DNA of 8,483 bases from Nitrososphaera sp. UBA210 (GCA_002494895.1 DADA01000025.1:1-8483); one strand, 5' to 3'; counted from the first letter of the stretch, positions 1 to 5,647 are shown. The notes: generated by a model not told the origin, from the sequence alone. Program-made: numbers and translations.

Positions 1-558
1 TGGAAGCAGGCAAAGGCCGGCGACGTTGTGGGAATAGAAACGATAAAGACCAGGATAGGCGAAGAACACCAGTTCTTCGGATACGGCTTTACGCACTCGA
101 CCGATTCGCTGACGACAAAGCAGCAGCGAAGCGCCTACTCTACGCTGAACACGATGGAAGAAAAGCTAAAGATGCAATTCGATACTGCAAAGCTGATCAG
201 CGCGGTAGACCCTGATGAGGTGGCAGCGATGGTCCTCACCACCCACATACTGCCGGACATTATGGGAAACATGAGATCGTATTCATCACAGATGTTCCGC
301 TGCACTTCATGCGGCTCGAGGTTTCGCCGGATGCCACTTATGGCCAAGTGCACGGAATGCCAGAGCGAGCTCATACAGACCGTGACAAGGGGCGCCGTGC
401 AAAAATACCTTGGAATAGCGACGGGAATGTGCAGCGAATACAACATCAACGAATATCTAAAGAGCCGGGTCCAGTCGCTTTCACTAGAACTGAAATTGAT
501 CTTTAAGGAAGAAAAAAAATCTCAGTCAAGCATGATGGAATTCATGGACAGCGGCTAG
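1..558 (+). CDS. polC: DNA polymerase D large (catalytic) subunit DP2, C-terminal part
   Basis: This is the 3' end of an archaeal family-D replicative polymerase large subunit. The reading frame is open from base 1, so the true start lies outside the window and 185 codons are visible. The segment carries the family's C-terminal zinc ribbon: CTSCGSRFRR (from about base 301), then AKCTEC (about 345-360), giving a Cys4 set. After it comes a stretch matching the known DP2 tail (KYLGIA...EYNINEYLKSR). DP2 pairs with the exonuclease subunit DP1 and with the sliding clamp. The last residues, SQSSMMEFMDSG, fit a loose PCNA-binding box (Q-x-x-M-x-x-F-M), which I infer to be the clamp contact. The stop TAG (556-558) overlaps the stop of the convergent E1-fusion gene in the palindrome CTAG. 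Family identity is from recognised motifs; the catalytic core is not in view. Confidence 0.9.
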   Translation, partial: WKQAKAGDVVGIETIKTRIGEEHQFFGYGFTHSTDSLTTKQQRSAYSTLNTMEEKLKMQFDTAKLISAVDPDEVAAMVLTTHILPDIMGNMRSYSSQMFRCTSCGSRFRRMPLMAKCTECQSELIQTVTRGAVQKYLGIATGMCSEYNINEYLKSRVQSLSLELKLIFKEEKKSQSSMMEFMDSG

Positions 559-1895
559 CCTGATGAAGAGCCGTCCACAAACGTGTTGTAAATCTTTATG
601 GCGTCGTCTTCGTCCTTTGCGCCCACTATGGTGGCAGCGCCACTTGAGAGAAAGCTGACAGACATCCTTCCAGAGTTGACCGCCGTTATCCCGAGATTGC
701 CCCTTGTCCTGACTTCATAGCCAAGCGACTCGGCGTTTTTCATGATCCCCGGCAGGCTTACCGGAACCGGCTCTGAAGGCGTAACTGTCCACGTCCTCTT
801 GCCCCTGTCCCTGCCGCAGAGCTCTTCAATAAGTAGCTTTGAAACCACCAGATCGCTTTGCTTTCTGTCAATCCCACAAGAGGGGCACTCTTGCTGCCGG
901 TGCATCTGCACCTTGTCAAATGAGAGCTGGCTCAGGTCGATGTAGAGGAGCTTGTTCACCAGCGTCGGCTCTTCGCCTTTTATTATTTTCACCGCTTCAG
1001 AGACCTGTATTCCTGCCACCAGGTACAGAATTGAAGGGTGAACCCCTTCGGTGCTGCACGCCGGCATTTCTTCTTCGTTCAGCTCGGGAAACATGCAGCG
1101 CAGGCATGCAGACTTGTTTGGCAGTATTGTGGACACAGAGCCGGTTACGCCGATTGCTCCGGCGTAGATCAATGGTATGCTGTTCTTGATGCAGGCGTCA
1201 TTGAGGGCGTAACGCGCGTCAACGCTGTCCAGAGCATCGATGACAACGTCAAAGCCCTTGACGATGCTTTCTGCCGTGAATTTTGTAACCGATGTCGGAA
1301 CCGCTTCTATCTGGACGCCGGGGTTGAGCTTGCGAAGCCGCTCTGCTGCGGCCTCTACTTTGACCCGGCCGATGTCCTCGTCCGTGTAAAGGTGCTGCCT
1401 GTGCAGGTTGGTAACTTCAATTACGTCCCTATCCACTATGCGGAGGCTGCCTATGCCCATTGCGACGAGCTGGGTTATCACCGGGTTGCCTATTCCGCCG
1501 GCCCCGACGACGCAGATCCTGGCACTTCTTATTTTCTCCATGCCTTCAAAGCCGATCTCCTCGAGCATCACTTGCCTTGAGTAGCGCTGCATCTCCTCGC
1601 TCGTCAGCTCCGCTCCTCCCGCGACTGCGGGAAGGATGTAGACAGAGTCGCCGTCCTTTAGCTGGGTAGTCAAGCCGCTGCTAAAGCGCATGTTCTTGCC
1701 ATTGATGTAGATGTTGATAAGAGACCTGGGCTTGCCGTTGTGGTCAAACACTCTGCGCTTGAAGTCATCTCCCATCTGCTCGGACACCTTGCCGAATGCG
1801 TCCTGCAGATCTAGGGCTTCCAGCGGGATCTTTTTCTCTCCCTGGCCCCTGTTCAGCACTGAAGGAACGACAAATTCAACCTTGGCCAGTGTCAT
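555..1895 (-). CDS. MoaD/ThiS-like sulfur carrier fused to MoeB/ThiF/HesA-type E1 adenylyltransferase
   Basis: A 446-residue fusion. Residues 1-94 form a ubiquitin-like carrier domain ending in DGDSVYILPAVAGG, the diglycine signature of MoaD/ThiS. Residues about 98-345 form an E1-like adenylating domain: RYSRQ (104-108), ATP loop GAGGIG (131-136), IVDRDVIEVTNLHRQ (153-167), K179, and D220/D223 in VIDALDS. Its structural zinc site is CLRC (264-267) with CPSC (337-340), and C280 (PACSTEGV) is a candidate catalytic cysteine. The last 90 residues end in a small module (SVSFLSSGAATIVGA then DDAIKIYNTF) like the tail of some Firmicute MoeB/ThiF proteins. E1 enzymes of this class adenylate the carrier's C-terminal glycine for sulfur loading, for molybdopterin, thiamine, cysteine or tRNA thiolation. 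Here the diglycine is internal. Start ATG lies one base after the thrC-like stop, with AAGGTGAT just before it, so translation is probably coupled. The pathway is not settled by sequence. Confidence 0.88.
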   Translation of the reverse strand: MTLAKVEFVVPSVLNRGQGEKKIPLEALDLQDAFGKVSEQMGDDFKRRVFDHNGKPRSLINIYINGKNMRFSSGLTTQLKDGDSVYILPAVAGGAELTSEEMQRYSRQVMLEEIGFEGMEKIRSARICVVGAGGIGNPVITQLVAMGIGSLRIVDRDVIEVTNLHRQHLYTDEDIGRVKVEAAAERLRKLNPGVQIEAVPTSVTKFTAESIVKGFDVVIDALDSVDARYALNDACIKNSIPLIYAGAIGVTGSVSTILPNKSACLRCMFPELNEEEMPACSTEGVHPSILYLVAGIQVSEAVKIIKGEEPTLVNKLLYIDLSQLSFDKVQMHRQQECPSCGIDRKQSDLVVSKLLIEELCGRDRGKRTWTVTPSEPVPVSLPGIMKNAESLGYEVRTRGNLGITAVNSGRMSVSFLSSGAATIVGAKDEDDAIKIYNTFVDGSSSG

Positions 1896-1896
1896 A

Positions 1897-3114
1897 TCAC
1901 CTTATCATTGCCGCGACCTGCGCGGCGTCCGGCTTGACTGCGGTGAGTTTCGGCAGCAGACCAACAATTGCTTCAGTAGACTTTAGTCCGTTGCCAGTCA
2001 CGTAGCAGACCGTGCGTTCGTCCTTTGCCACCTTGCCATCCTCTATCAGCTTTCTAAGAACCGCTACCGACACGCCACCGGCCGGCTCTGTGAAAATCCC
2101 CTCCGTCCGCGCAAGCAACAGTATGCTGTCGGCGATCTCTCCGTCGTTTGCTTCTTCGGCAATCCCGTTGTACTGCTTTAGCCTCCTTATCACATAGACG
2201 CCGTCTCCAGGATCTCCTATGGCAAGGCTCTTTGCTATTGTTTCGGGCCGCTCCACAGGGATCACTTCTTCGCTGTTGCGCCTGTACGCGTCAACAATGG
2301 GGGCGCATCCATGCGGCTGAGCAGCAATGACCTTCATGCTGCGTGGGCTGTCGATGAGCCCCAGAGAATGCAGCTCCTCAAAGCCTTTGCAGATGGCATT
2401 GAGCATCGCGCCGCTGCCCACCGGGATTACTAGGTTGTCAGGAACCTCCCAGCCCAGCTGCTCCGCGACTTCATATGCAAGAGTCTTGGAGCCTTCCACA
2501 TAATACGGCCTCATGTTAATGTTGACTATTCCGATCCCCTTGGAATCGCCGATTATGGAGGCTATCCTGTTGGCATCGTCATATGTGCCATCGACTGCGA
2601 CAAACTCTGCGCCATACGAGAGTGCCTGGGCGATCTTTACGTGCTCTATGTCAGAGGGCGCGAAAATGTAACAGGGAAGGCCGGCCTTTGCCGCGTGGGC
2701 CGCAGTTGCCGACGCAAGATTTCCAGTTGACGCGCATCCAACCGCTTTCAACTTTGTTTCCTTTGCCCTTGAAACTGCAACTCCCGCCGGCCTGTCTTTG
2801 AATGAAAAAGTGGGATTGACGGAATCGTTCTTTACATACAGAGACTTTAGCCCGAGCTTCCCACCCAGCTTGTCCGCATGCTGCAGGGGCGTGAGTCCAG
2901 CGTTCAGGCTTACCACGTTGCTCTTGTCAGCAATGGGAAGGAGCTCGAAATAGCGCCAGTAGGTTTTCTCTCTCAGCTCAAATGTATGCCTGTCCACCTT
3001 CACATCTTTGTAAAGAACATCGAGAGGGCCAAAGCATTCCTCGCAGACGTAGCGAAATTGCGGCTCGTACTCTTTGCCGCACTCCCTGCACTTTAACGAT
3101 CTGATGCTGCCCAT
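1897..3114 (-). CDS. thrC: Threonine synthase-like PLP-dependent enzyme with N-terminal zinc ribbon
   Basis: A 405-residue fold-type II PLP enzyme of the threonine synthase family, which converts O-phosphohomoserine to threonine and phosphate. An N-terminal zinc ribbon uses C9/C12 and C24/C27. SFKDR places the PLP-binding lysine at K106. The Asn loop is CASTGNLASATAAHAA, the cofactor phosphate loop is IPVGSGAMLN, and the C-terminal signature is TEGIFTEPAGGVSVAVLRKL. Length and domain order fit archaeal ThrC. Two usually well-kept positions differ: typical ThrC has SFKDRG and STGNTSAS, while this protein has SFKDRP and STGNLASA. Together with the immediately downstream carrier/E1 fusion, this leaves room for a related reaction, such as a sulfhydrylase using a carrier thiocarboxylate on a phosphorylated amino acid. 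That is inference only. ATG 3112-3114 is chosen because it directly precedes the zinc ribbon. It is separated from hisI by 164 bp that hold its own promoter-like region. Confidence 0.85.
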   Translation of the reverse strand: MGSIRSLKCRECGKEYEPQFRYVCEECFGPLDVLYKDVKVDRHTFELREKTYWRYFELLPIADKSNVVSLNAGLTPLQHADKLGGKLGLKSLYVKNDSVNPTFSFKDRPAGVAVSRAKETKLKAVGCASTGNLASATAAHAAKAGLPCYIFAPSDIEHVKIAQALSYGAEFVAVDGTYDDANRIASIIGDSKGIGIVNINMRPYYVEGSKTLAYEVAEQLGWEVPDNLVIPVGSGAMLNAICKGFEELHSLGLIDSPRSMKVIAAQPHGCAPIVDAYRRNSEEVIPVERPETIAKSLAIGDPGDGVYVIRRLKQYNGIAEEANDGEIADSILLLARTEGIFTEPAGGVSVAVLRKLIEDGKVAKDERTVCYVTGNGLKSTEAIVGLLPKLTAVKPDAAQVAAMIR

Positions 3115-3138
3115 GATTTTCTACTCTCCATCAAAAAG

Positions 3139-3167
3139 AATGTGATTAAAACCTCTCTAATCACATT
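3139..3167. repeat. Perfect 10-bp inverted repeat, candidate operator or leader hairpin upstream of thrC-like gene
   Basis: AATGTGATTA (3139-3148) and TAATCACATT (3158-3167) are exact reverse complements separated by 9 bp. The centre lies about 40 bp upstream of the thrC-like ATG, downstream of the candidate TATA box. As DNA it looks like a two-fold operator with centres about two helical turns apart; as RNA it would form a 10-bp hairpin near the 5' end of the transcript. No T-run follows, so it does not look like a terminator. Confidence 0.6.
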
Positions 3168-3170
3168 TTA

Positions 3171-3214
3171 GTATTACTAAACTTTTACGACCACATATAT
3201 TGTATTGCTAAACT
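3171..3214. repeat. Pair of 13-bp direct repeats in phase, flanking the candidate thrC TATA box
   Basis: GTATTACTAAACT (3171-3183) and GTATTGCTAAACT (3202-3214) match at 12 of 13 positions. They begin 31 bp apart, about three helical turns, so both face the same side of DNA. The first copy is also part of a 15-bp palindrome, TTTAGTA-T-TACTAAA (3167-3181), which abuts the inverted repeat at 3139-3167. The arrangement suggests cooperative binding by a regulator around the promoter. Confidence 0.55.
3195..3201 (-). promoter_or_regulatory. Probable TATA box of the thrC-like/E1-fusion unit
   Basis: On the minus strand the sequence reads AATATAT, flanked by CAATACA and GTGG. A start about 27 nt downstream would fall near 3171, giving a leader of about 57 nt. 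The box sits between the two 13-bp direct repeats and just upstream of the large inverted repeat. The assignment rests on position and composition only; a second AT-rich stretch at 3167-3181 is an alternative. Confidence 0.45.
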
Positions 3215-3278
3215 CTGCCTTTCCTCCAAAAATCTCAATAAAATGCTACCTGCTTGAAAATCGTCCGCAGGCGAGGAG

Positions 3279-3608
3279 TCATTTTAGCACGTTATGGAAA
3301 CATGACCTGTTGCCCGTGTGGCACGCCGGTTTGTCCGAGTCGACGATGTACAGCAAGGCGTCAGAATCACAGTCGACGAGGATCTCATGCACAGGCTGCA
3401 CGTTGCCGGATTCCTCACCCTTCATCCATAGCTTATTGCGCGACGTACTCCAGAACCAGGCATTTCCGGTCTTTACAGTGCTGGCCAGGGCCTCCTTGTT
3501 TGCGTATGCCATCATGAGGATGTCCTTGGTTTTCCTGTCCTGCACGATGACAGGCAAGAGCCCGTCGCGCTTCCCAAAGTCGATGTCCTTGAGAGTCTTT
3601 GAGTTCAT
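3279..3608 (-). CDS. hisI: Phosphoribosyl-AMP cyclohydrolase
   Basis: A 109-residue monofunctional HisI, which opens the purine ring of phosphoribosyl-AMP in histidine synthesis. Family hallmarks appear in order: DFGKRDGLLPVIVQD (10-24), ILMMAYANKEAL (30-41), WFWSTSRNKLWMKGEESG (51-68), then the metal-binding region VDCDSDALL (78-86) and ACHTGNRSCF (95-104), where C80, C96 and C103 would hold zinc and D79/D81/D83 magnesium. There is no C-terminal HisE (pyrophosphohydrolase) domain, as in many archaea, so that activity must be encoded elsewhere. No other his gene lies in the window. ATG 3606-3608 is close to the family's usual N-terminus. An AT-rich segment at 3639-3653 is well placed to serve as its TATA region and may be shared with the divergent Hcp-like gene. 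Confidence 0.95.
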   Translation of the reverse strand: MNSKTLKDIDFGKRDGLLPVIVQDRKTKDILMMAYANKEALASTVKTGNAWFWSTSRNKLWMKGEESGNVQPVHEILVDCDSDALLYIVDSDKPACHTGNRSCFHNVLK

Positions 3609-3638
3609 TTGTCTGTGCCTCTATTGAGGGACGGGCCG

Positions 3639-3653
3639 AAATAAATCTATATC
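3639..3653. promoter_or_regulatory. AT-rich TATA-like segment between hisI and the Hcp-like gene
   Basis: AAATAAATCTATATC is the only AT-rich box between the two divergent genes. Read leftward, it would place the hisI start about 8-15 nt upstream of its ATG. Read rightward, it would place a start near 3676, upstream of ATG 3698 of the Hcp-like gene. One box may serve both or only one. Confidence 0.4.
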
Positions 3654-3697
3654 AATTCTCAGCGCCCGGGCTCTTTGCATTCATAGGGAACAGCTAC

Positions 3698-4021
3698 ATG
3701 CAGGACTTTCATTTCATGAAAAAGTTAGACAAGGCCTCACCAGTGCTGATGCAAGCATGCGCACAAGGCGAGCACTTCAAGATGGCAACGCTGGTAGCGA
3801 TAAAGGAAGGCCAGGGAAGGCAGGAATTCCTGAAAGTCACGCTGACTGATGTGCTGATAAGCTCTTATCGCACAGGAGGGAGCTCTGGCGCAGTCCCTAC
3901 AGAACAGTTTAGCATGAACTTTGCCAAGATCGAATACGAATACATGCCAATGAATCCGGACGGAAGCCTAGGCGAAGCAGTCAAGGCGAGCTGGGATCTG
4001 AAAGCAAACAAGCGGGTCTAA
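3698..4021 (+). CDS. Hcp-like (type VI secretion tube) protein, apparently N-terminally short
   Basis: The 107 residues from ATG 3698 match the middle and end of the Hcp/DUF796 family: MQDFHFMKKLDKASPVLM, then ACAQGEHFKMATL, LTDVLISSYRTGGSSG, FAKIEYEYMPMNPDGSLG, and a final VKASWDLKANKRV. Hcp proteins form hexameric rings stacked as the inner tube of bacterial type VI machines; archaeal members without a known machine also exist. A usual Hcp has about 50 more residues ahead of MQDFHF, including the first strands (D-x-FLKIxGIxGES and xEIxxxSFSWG). The frame here stays open back to TTG 3599 (140 residues), but the added residues do not clearly supply them and would overlap the hisI start by 10 bp. 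The upstream frame closes at TGA 3590-3592. So this is either a short variant or a 5'-truncated remnant. No other type VI gene is nearby. A T-rich terminator follows. Confidence 0.7.
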   Translation: MQDFHFMKKLDKASPVLMQACAQGEHFKMATLVAIKEGQGRQEFLKVTLTDVLISSYRTGGSSGAVPTEQFSMNFAKIEYEYMPMNPDGSLGEAVKASWDLKANKRV

Positions 4022-4029
4022 TCGACCTC

Positions 4030-4051
4030 TTTTTTTCTTTTTTCAATTTTT
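4030..4051 (+). terminator. Oligo-T terminator after the Hcp-like gene
   Basis: Three T-runs (7, 6 and 5 T) begin 9 nt after the stop codon, interrupted only by C and CAA. Oligo-T without a hairpin is the usual archaeal terminator. It also separates the Hcp-like gene from the tRNA promoter. Confidence 0.65.
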
Positions 4052-4113
4052 CTCTTGTACATTTTATTCCGCCCACTTTTGCTTAAGATTCATTATCGCG
4101 TATTTTCAGACAG

Positions 4114-4122
4114 AGATATATT
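4114..4122 (+). promoter_or_regulatory. TATA box of the initiator tRNA gene
   Basis: AGATATATT is centred about 27 bp upstream of 4145, the first base of the mature tRNA, which fits transcription starting at or very near the mature 5' end. Confidence 0.65.
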
Positions 4123-4163
4123 CCCCCTGTGCAAACATGCAGTCAGCGGGGTGGGGAAGCCAG

Positions 4164-4188
4164 ATCCTAACCCTGAAAAGGAGGCTAG
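4164..4188 (+). other. D-loop tRNA intron (25 nt) with bulge-helix-bulge splice site
   Basis: A textbook BHB motif can be drawn. Central helix AGCC (4158-4161) pairs with GGCT (4183-4186). The two 3-nt bulges are AGA (4162-4164) and AGG (4187-4189). The inner helix TCCT (4165-4168) pairs with AGGA (4179-4182). Cutting after the second base of each bulge joins G18 to G19 and restores AGCCAGGTTA. The 3' end of the intron also carries, on the other strand, the TAG stop of tiaS. Confidence 0.85.
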
Positions 4189-5567
4189 GTTATCCCGGCG
4201 GGCTCATAACCCGCAGAGCGGTGGTTCAACAGAATTAAAAATTCGGAAAGTCCACCCCCCGCTACGTCTTTCCGCAGCTGAAAATTCTTTTTTTCAAGGC
4301 CGTATCTTTGCAAAGGCTTTGTCAGGTGGCGGTGCGCCTTTGGCGTAGGAAGATACAGGCCGGCTTTCAGCTCGCGCTCAACAGGGATCAAAACCTTGTT
4401 CGCCTTCGGATCTCTGAACTTGCATTTGTCGCACTGGTAGCCCTTGCCTAATCCCTCTGATTTCATCCGCTTGCCGCACATTCTGCAAAGTGGATTTCGG
4501 GATTCGAAAGCTGGTGCGACCTCCAGCACCGATAGGTATTCGATGTTGAGGATCTTTGGGTGTTTCGTTGTTCCTTTCCTGACCCCGCATCCGATTTCGA
4601 CAAGATCTCCGGGTTCCAGTTTTACGGCAAGATTTGCAAGGCCGGTCGGCTCATAGATTGCGGCAGGCATCTGCGTTCCATCTTGCTCGACAATGAAAAT
4701 GACATGCCCACCTTCCATAGCCCGGGGTTTGGTCTTTACTTTGCATCGAGCAAAGCCGGCCGTGTAAGCCTTGATCCCGGAGAACATCAGTTCGTTTCGG
4801 AGGTGCATGTTTGTTCCCTGATTTGAGCGAAAGATCATCCAGCCGTCAAGCTCTTCTTCAGGCTGCAAGGACTGTAAGGCGGACATCAACACTTCCGGGT
4901 TCTCTCCTCGTACTCCAAAAAATACAGGGTCAGGGCCGTGGGGAGCTAAAAGCACGCGACGATGCTTACTGTCGTAATTGTTGAACGTGTTGGGATAGGT
5001 GTCCATGCTGAACCTGACAACCTTTTCTTCATCCACCAAGCGGGGCCTTCCGCAATTCTCTGGCTTTCTATATGCGATGAGCTCAAAGGTGTAATCGGAA
5101 TCAGTCATCAAAAGTCCCATTGCTCCAATAGATCCCACTAGGCCTTGGCCATTGCCAAAAGTATGGTACTGAACGCCGGCGGCCCCGGCTATCTTTTCTG
5201 CCATCTGTCTGCTCAATACTTCGAAAAGCGCGCGCCTGCCAAACTCTTCGAGTTCCTTTGGAACACTCTCGCCAACAAGAAATGCGACGCCCGGATTCGC
5301 GCCACATCCTATGGCAGAGCCTTCTTCAACTGCGTGGCTGACATAATCTATCGCTCTGGCCGGGTCTTGCACTTTGACGCGAAGGCAGACAGCACCGTTG
5401 CCTCTGGTTTTCCAGGGGATATTCGGGTTGAGCCGTACGAGCAGCGGATAATCCACCAGCGCCGCTCCCATGCCTTTCAAACGCTCCATCACCTTGTACG
5501 CAAGATGGGTCGTGCACCTTCCCGCGCGCGAGTCGGTGTCGTCAAAGGCGATATGCAGCGTCTGCAC
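4185..5567 (-). CDS. tiaS: tRNA-Ile2 2-agmatinylcytidine synthetase
   Basis: TiaS attaches agmatine to C34 of the CAU-anticodon isoleucine tRNA using ATP, so that it reads AUA and not AUG. The 460 residues show the family order. An N-terminal kinase-like region opens with IAFDDTDSRAGRCTTHLA (6-23). Other N-terminal marks are the IPWKTRGNGAV stretch and the GNGQGLVGSIGA loop. A ferredoxin-like middle part follows, then an OB-fold near 280-350 (EPTGLANLAVKLEPGD). A C-terminal zinc ribbon has C361, C364, C379 and C382, followed by HRHLTKPLQRYG. Residues 435-460, ending RSAGYEPAGIT, are the antisense reading of the initiator tRNA gene, so this tail is probably not family-conserved; the frame has no earlier stop. 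The start is GTG 5567-5565. A TATA box about 25 bp upstream puts the transcript start at or next to the GTG, so the mRNA is probably leaderless. Divergent from the ferredoxin gene. Confidence 0.93.
   Translation of the reverse strand: MQTLHIAFDDTDSRAGRCTTHLAYKVMERLKGMGAALVDYPLLVRLNPNIPWKTRGNGAVCLRVKVQDPARAIDYVSHAVEEGSAIGCGANPGVAFLVGESVPKELEEFGRRALFEVLSRQMAEKIAGAAGVQYHTFGNGQGLVGSIGAMGLLMTDSDYTFELIAYRKPENCGRPRLVDEEKVVRFSMDTYPNTFNNYDSKHRRVLLAPHGPDPVFFGVRGENPEVLMSALQSLQPEEELDGWMIFRSNQGTNMHLRNELMFSGIKAYTAGFARCKVKTKPRAMEGGHVIFIVEQDGTQMPAAIYEPTGLANLAVKLEPGDLVEIGCGVRKGTTKHPKILNIEYLSVLEVAPAFESRNPLCRMCGKRMKSEGLGKGYQCDKCKFRDPKANKVLIPVERELKAGLYLPTPKAHRHLTKPLQRYGLEKKNFQLRKDVAGGGLSEFLILLNHRSAGYEPAGIT
4231..4250 (+). 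other. T-loop tRNA intron (20 nt) with relaxed bulge-helix-bulge site
   Basis: The T stem is the outer helix. TTCA (4225-4228) faces GGAA (4245-4248) with three pairs and one A-G mismatch. Bulges are ACA (4229-4231) and AGT (4249-4251). The inner helix GAATT (4232-4236) pairs with AATTC (4240-4244) around an AAA loop. Splicing gives the 7-base loop TTCAACT. A cut shifted by one base upstream would give TTCAAGT; the length is 20 nt either way. Confidence 0.75.
4288..4294 (+). terminator. T-run terminator of the initiator tRNA, inside tiaS
   Basis: Seven T residues lie 24 bp after the tRNA end. On the other strand they are the A-run encoding the Lys-Lys of LEKKNF near the TiaS C-terminus, so the terminator lies wholly within antisense coding sequence. 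Confidence 0.5.
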
Positions 5568-5588
5568 GTGCCAATGTTGCCGCAGTCA

Positions 5589-5596
5589 GTATATAG
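5589..5596 (-). promoter_or_regulatory. TATA box of tiaS
   Basis: CTATATAC on the minus strand is centred 25 bp upstream of the GTG start, predicting a leaderless or near-leaderless mRNA. This position supports the GTG over upstream alternatives. Confidence 0.6.
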
Positions 5597-5647
5597 CCGG
5601 TTCCAAGACCATGCGAATTATATCGCTGTTATAAAATAGCCATAGGG

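Larger units (their letters stand above)
4145..4264 (+). tRNA. Initiator tRNA-Met (CAT) with two introns
   Basis: The 120-bp gene gives a 75-nt tRNA after removal of two short introns. Acceptor stem AGCGGGG (4145-4151) pairs with CCCCGCT (4257-4263), discriminator A4264. D stem is GGGA (4154-4157) with TCCC (4193-4196). Anticodon arm is GCGGG-CTCATAA-CCCGC (4198-4214), anticodon CAT at 4205-4207. Variable loop AGAGC. T stem is GGTGG (4220-4224) with CCACC (4252-4256). Initiator hallmarks are present: A1-T72 and the three G-C pairs closing the anticodon loop. The spliced D-loop AGCCAGGTTA is the typical archaeal initiator form. CCA is not encoded. Introns interrupt the D-loop (4164-4188) and T-loop (4231-4250), and none sits at the usual 37/38 site. 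Bases 4185-4264 are also coding, antisense, for the tiaS tail. A TATA box precedes and a 7-T run (4288-4294) follows. Confidence 0.9.

Noticed and set aside
1038..1580. A 180-codon plus-strand open frame
   Set aside because: It lies wholly antisense to the E1-fusion gene, whose motifs are unmistakable, and its own translation shows no domain.
3139..3167. The inverted repeat as a hisI terminator
   Set aside because: It lies over 110 bp beyond the hisI stop, has no following T-run in that direction, and sits in the thrC-like promoter region.
3205..3627. A 140-codon plus-strand open frame across the hisI region
   Set aside because: It is antisense to hisI, with no recognisable domain and no promoter of its own.
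3698..4021. A type VI secretion or contractile injection cluster around the Hcp-like gene
   Set aside because: No sheath, baseplate, spike or ATPase gene occurs in the window; the gene is isolated.
4145..4264. Reading the CAT tRNA as tRNA-Ile2, the TiaS substrate
   Set aside because: A1-T72 and the GGG/CCC anticodon stem are initiator hallmarks, and the spliced D-loop is the initiator form.
4055..4348. A 97-codon plus-strand frame spanning the tRNA
   Set aside because: It translates the tRNA gene and its introns; the tRNA fold fully explains the sequence.
5145..5639. A 164-codon plus-strand frame opposite tiaS
   Set aside because: It is an antisense shadow of the conserved TiaS N-terminal half.
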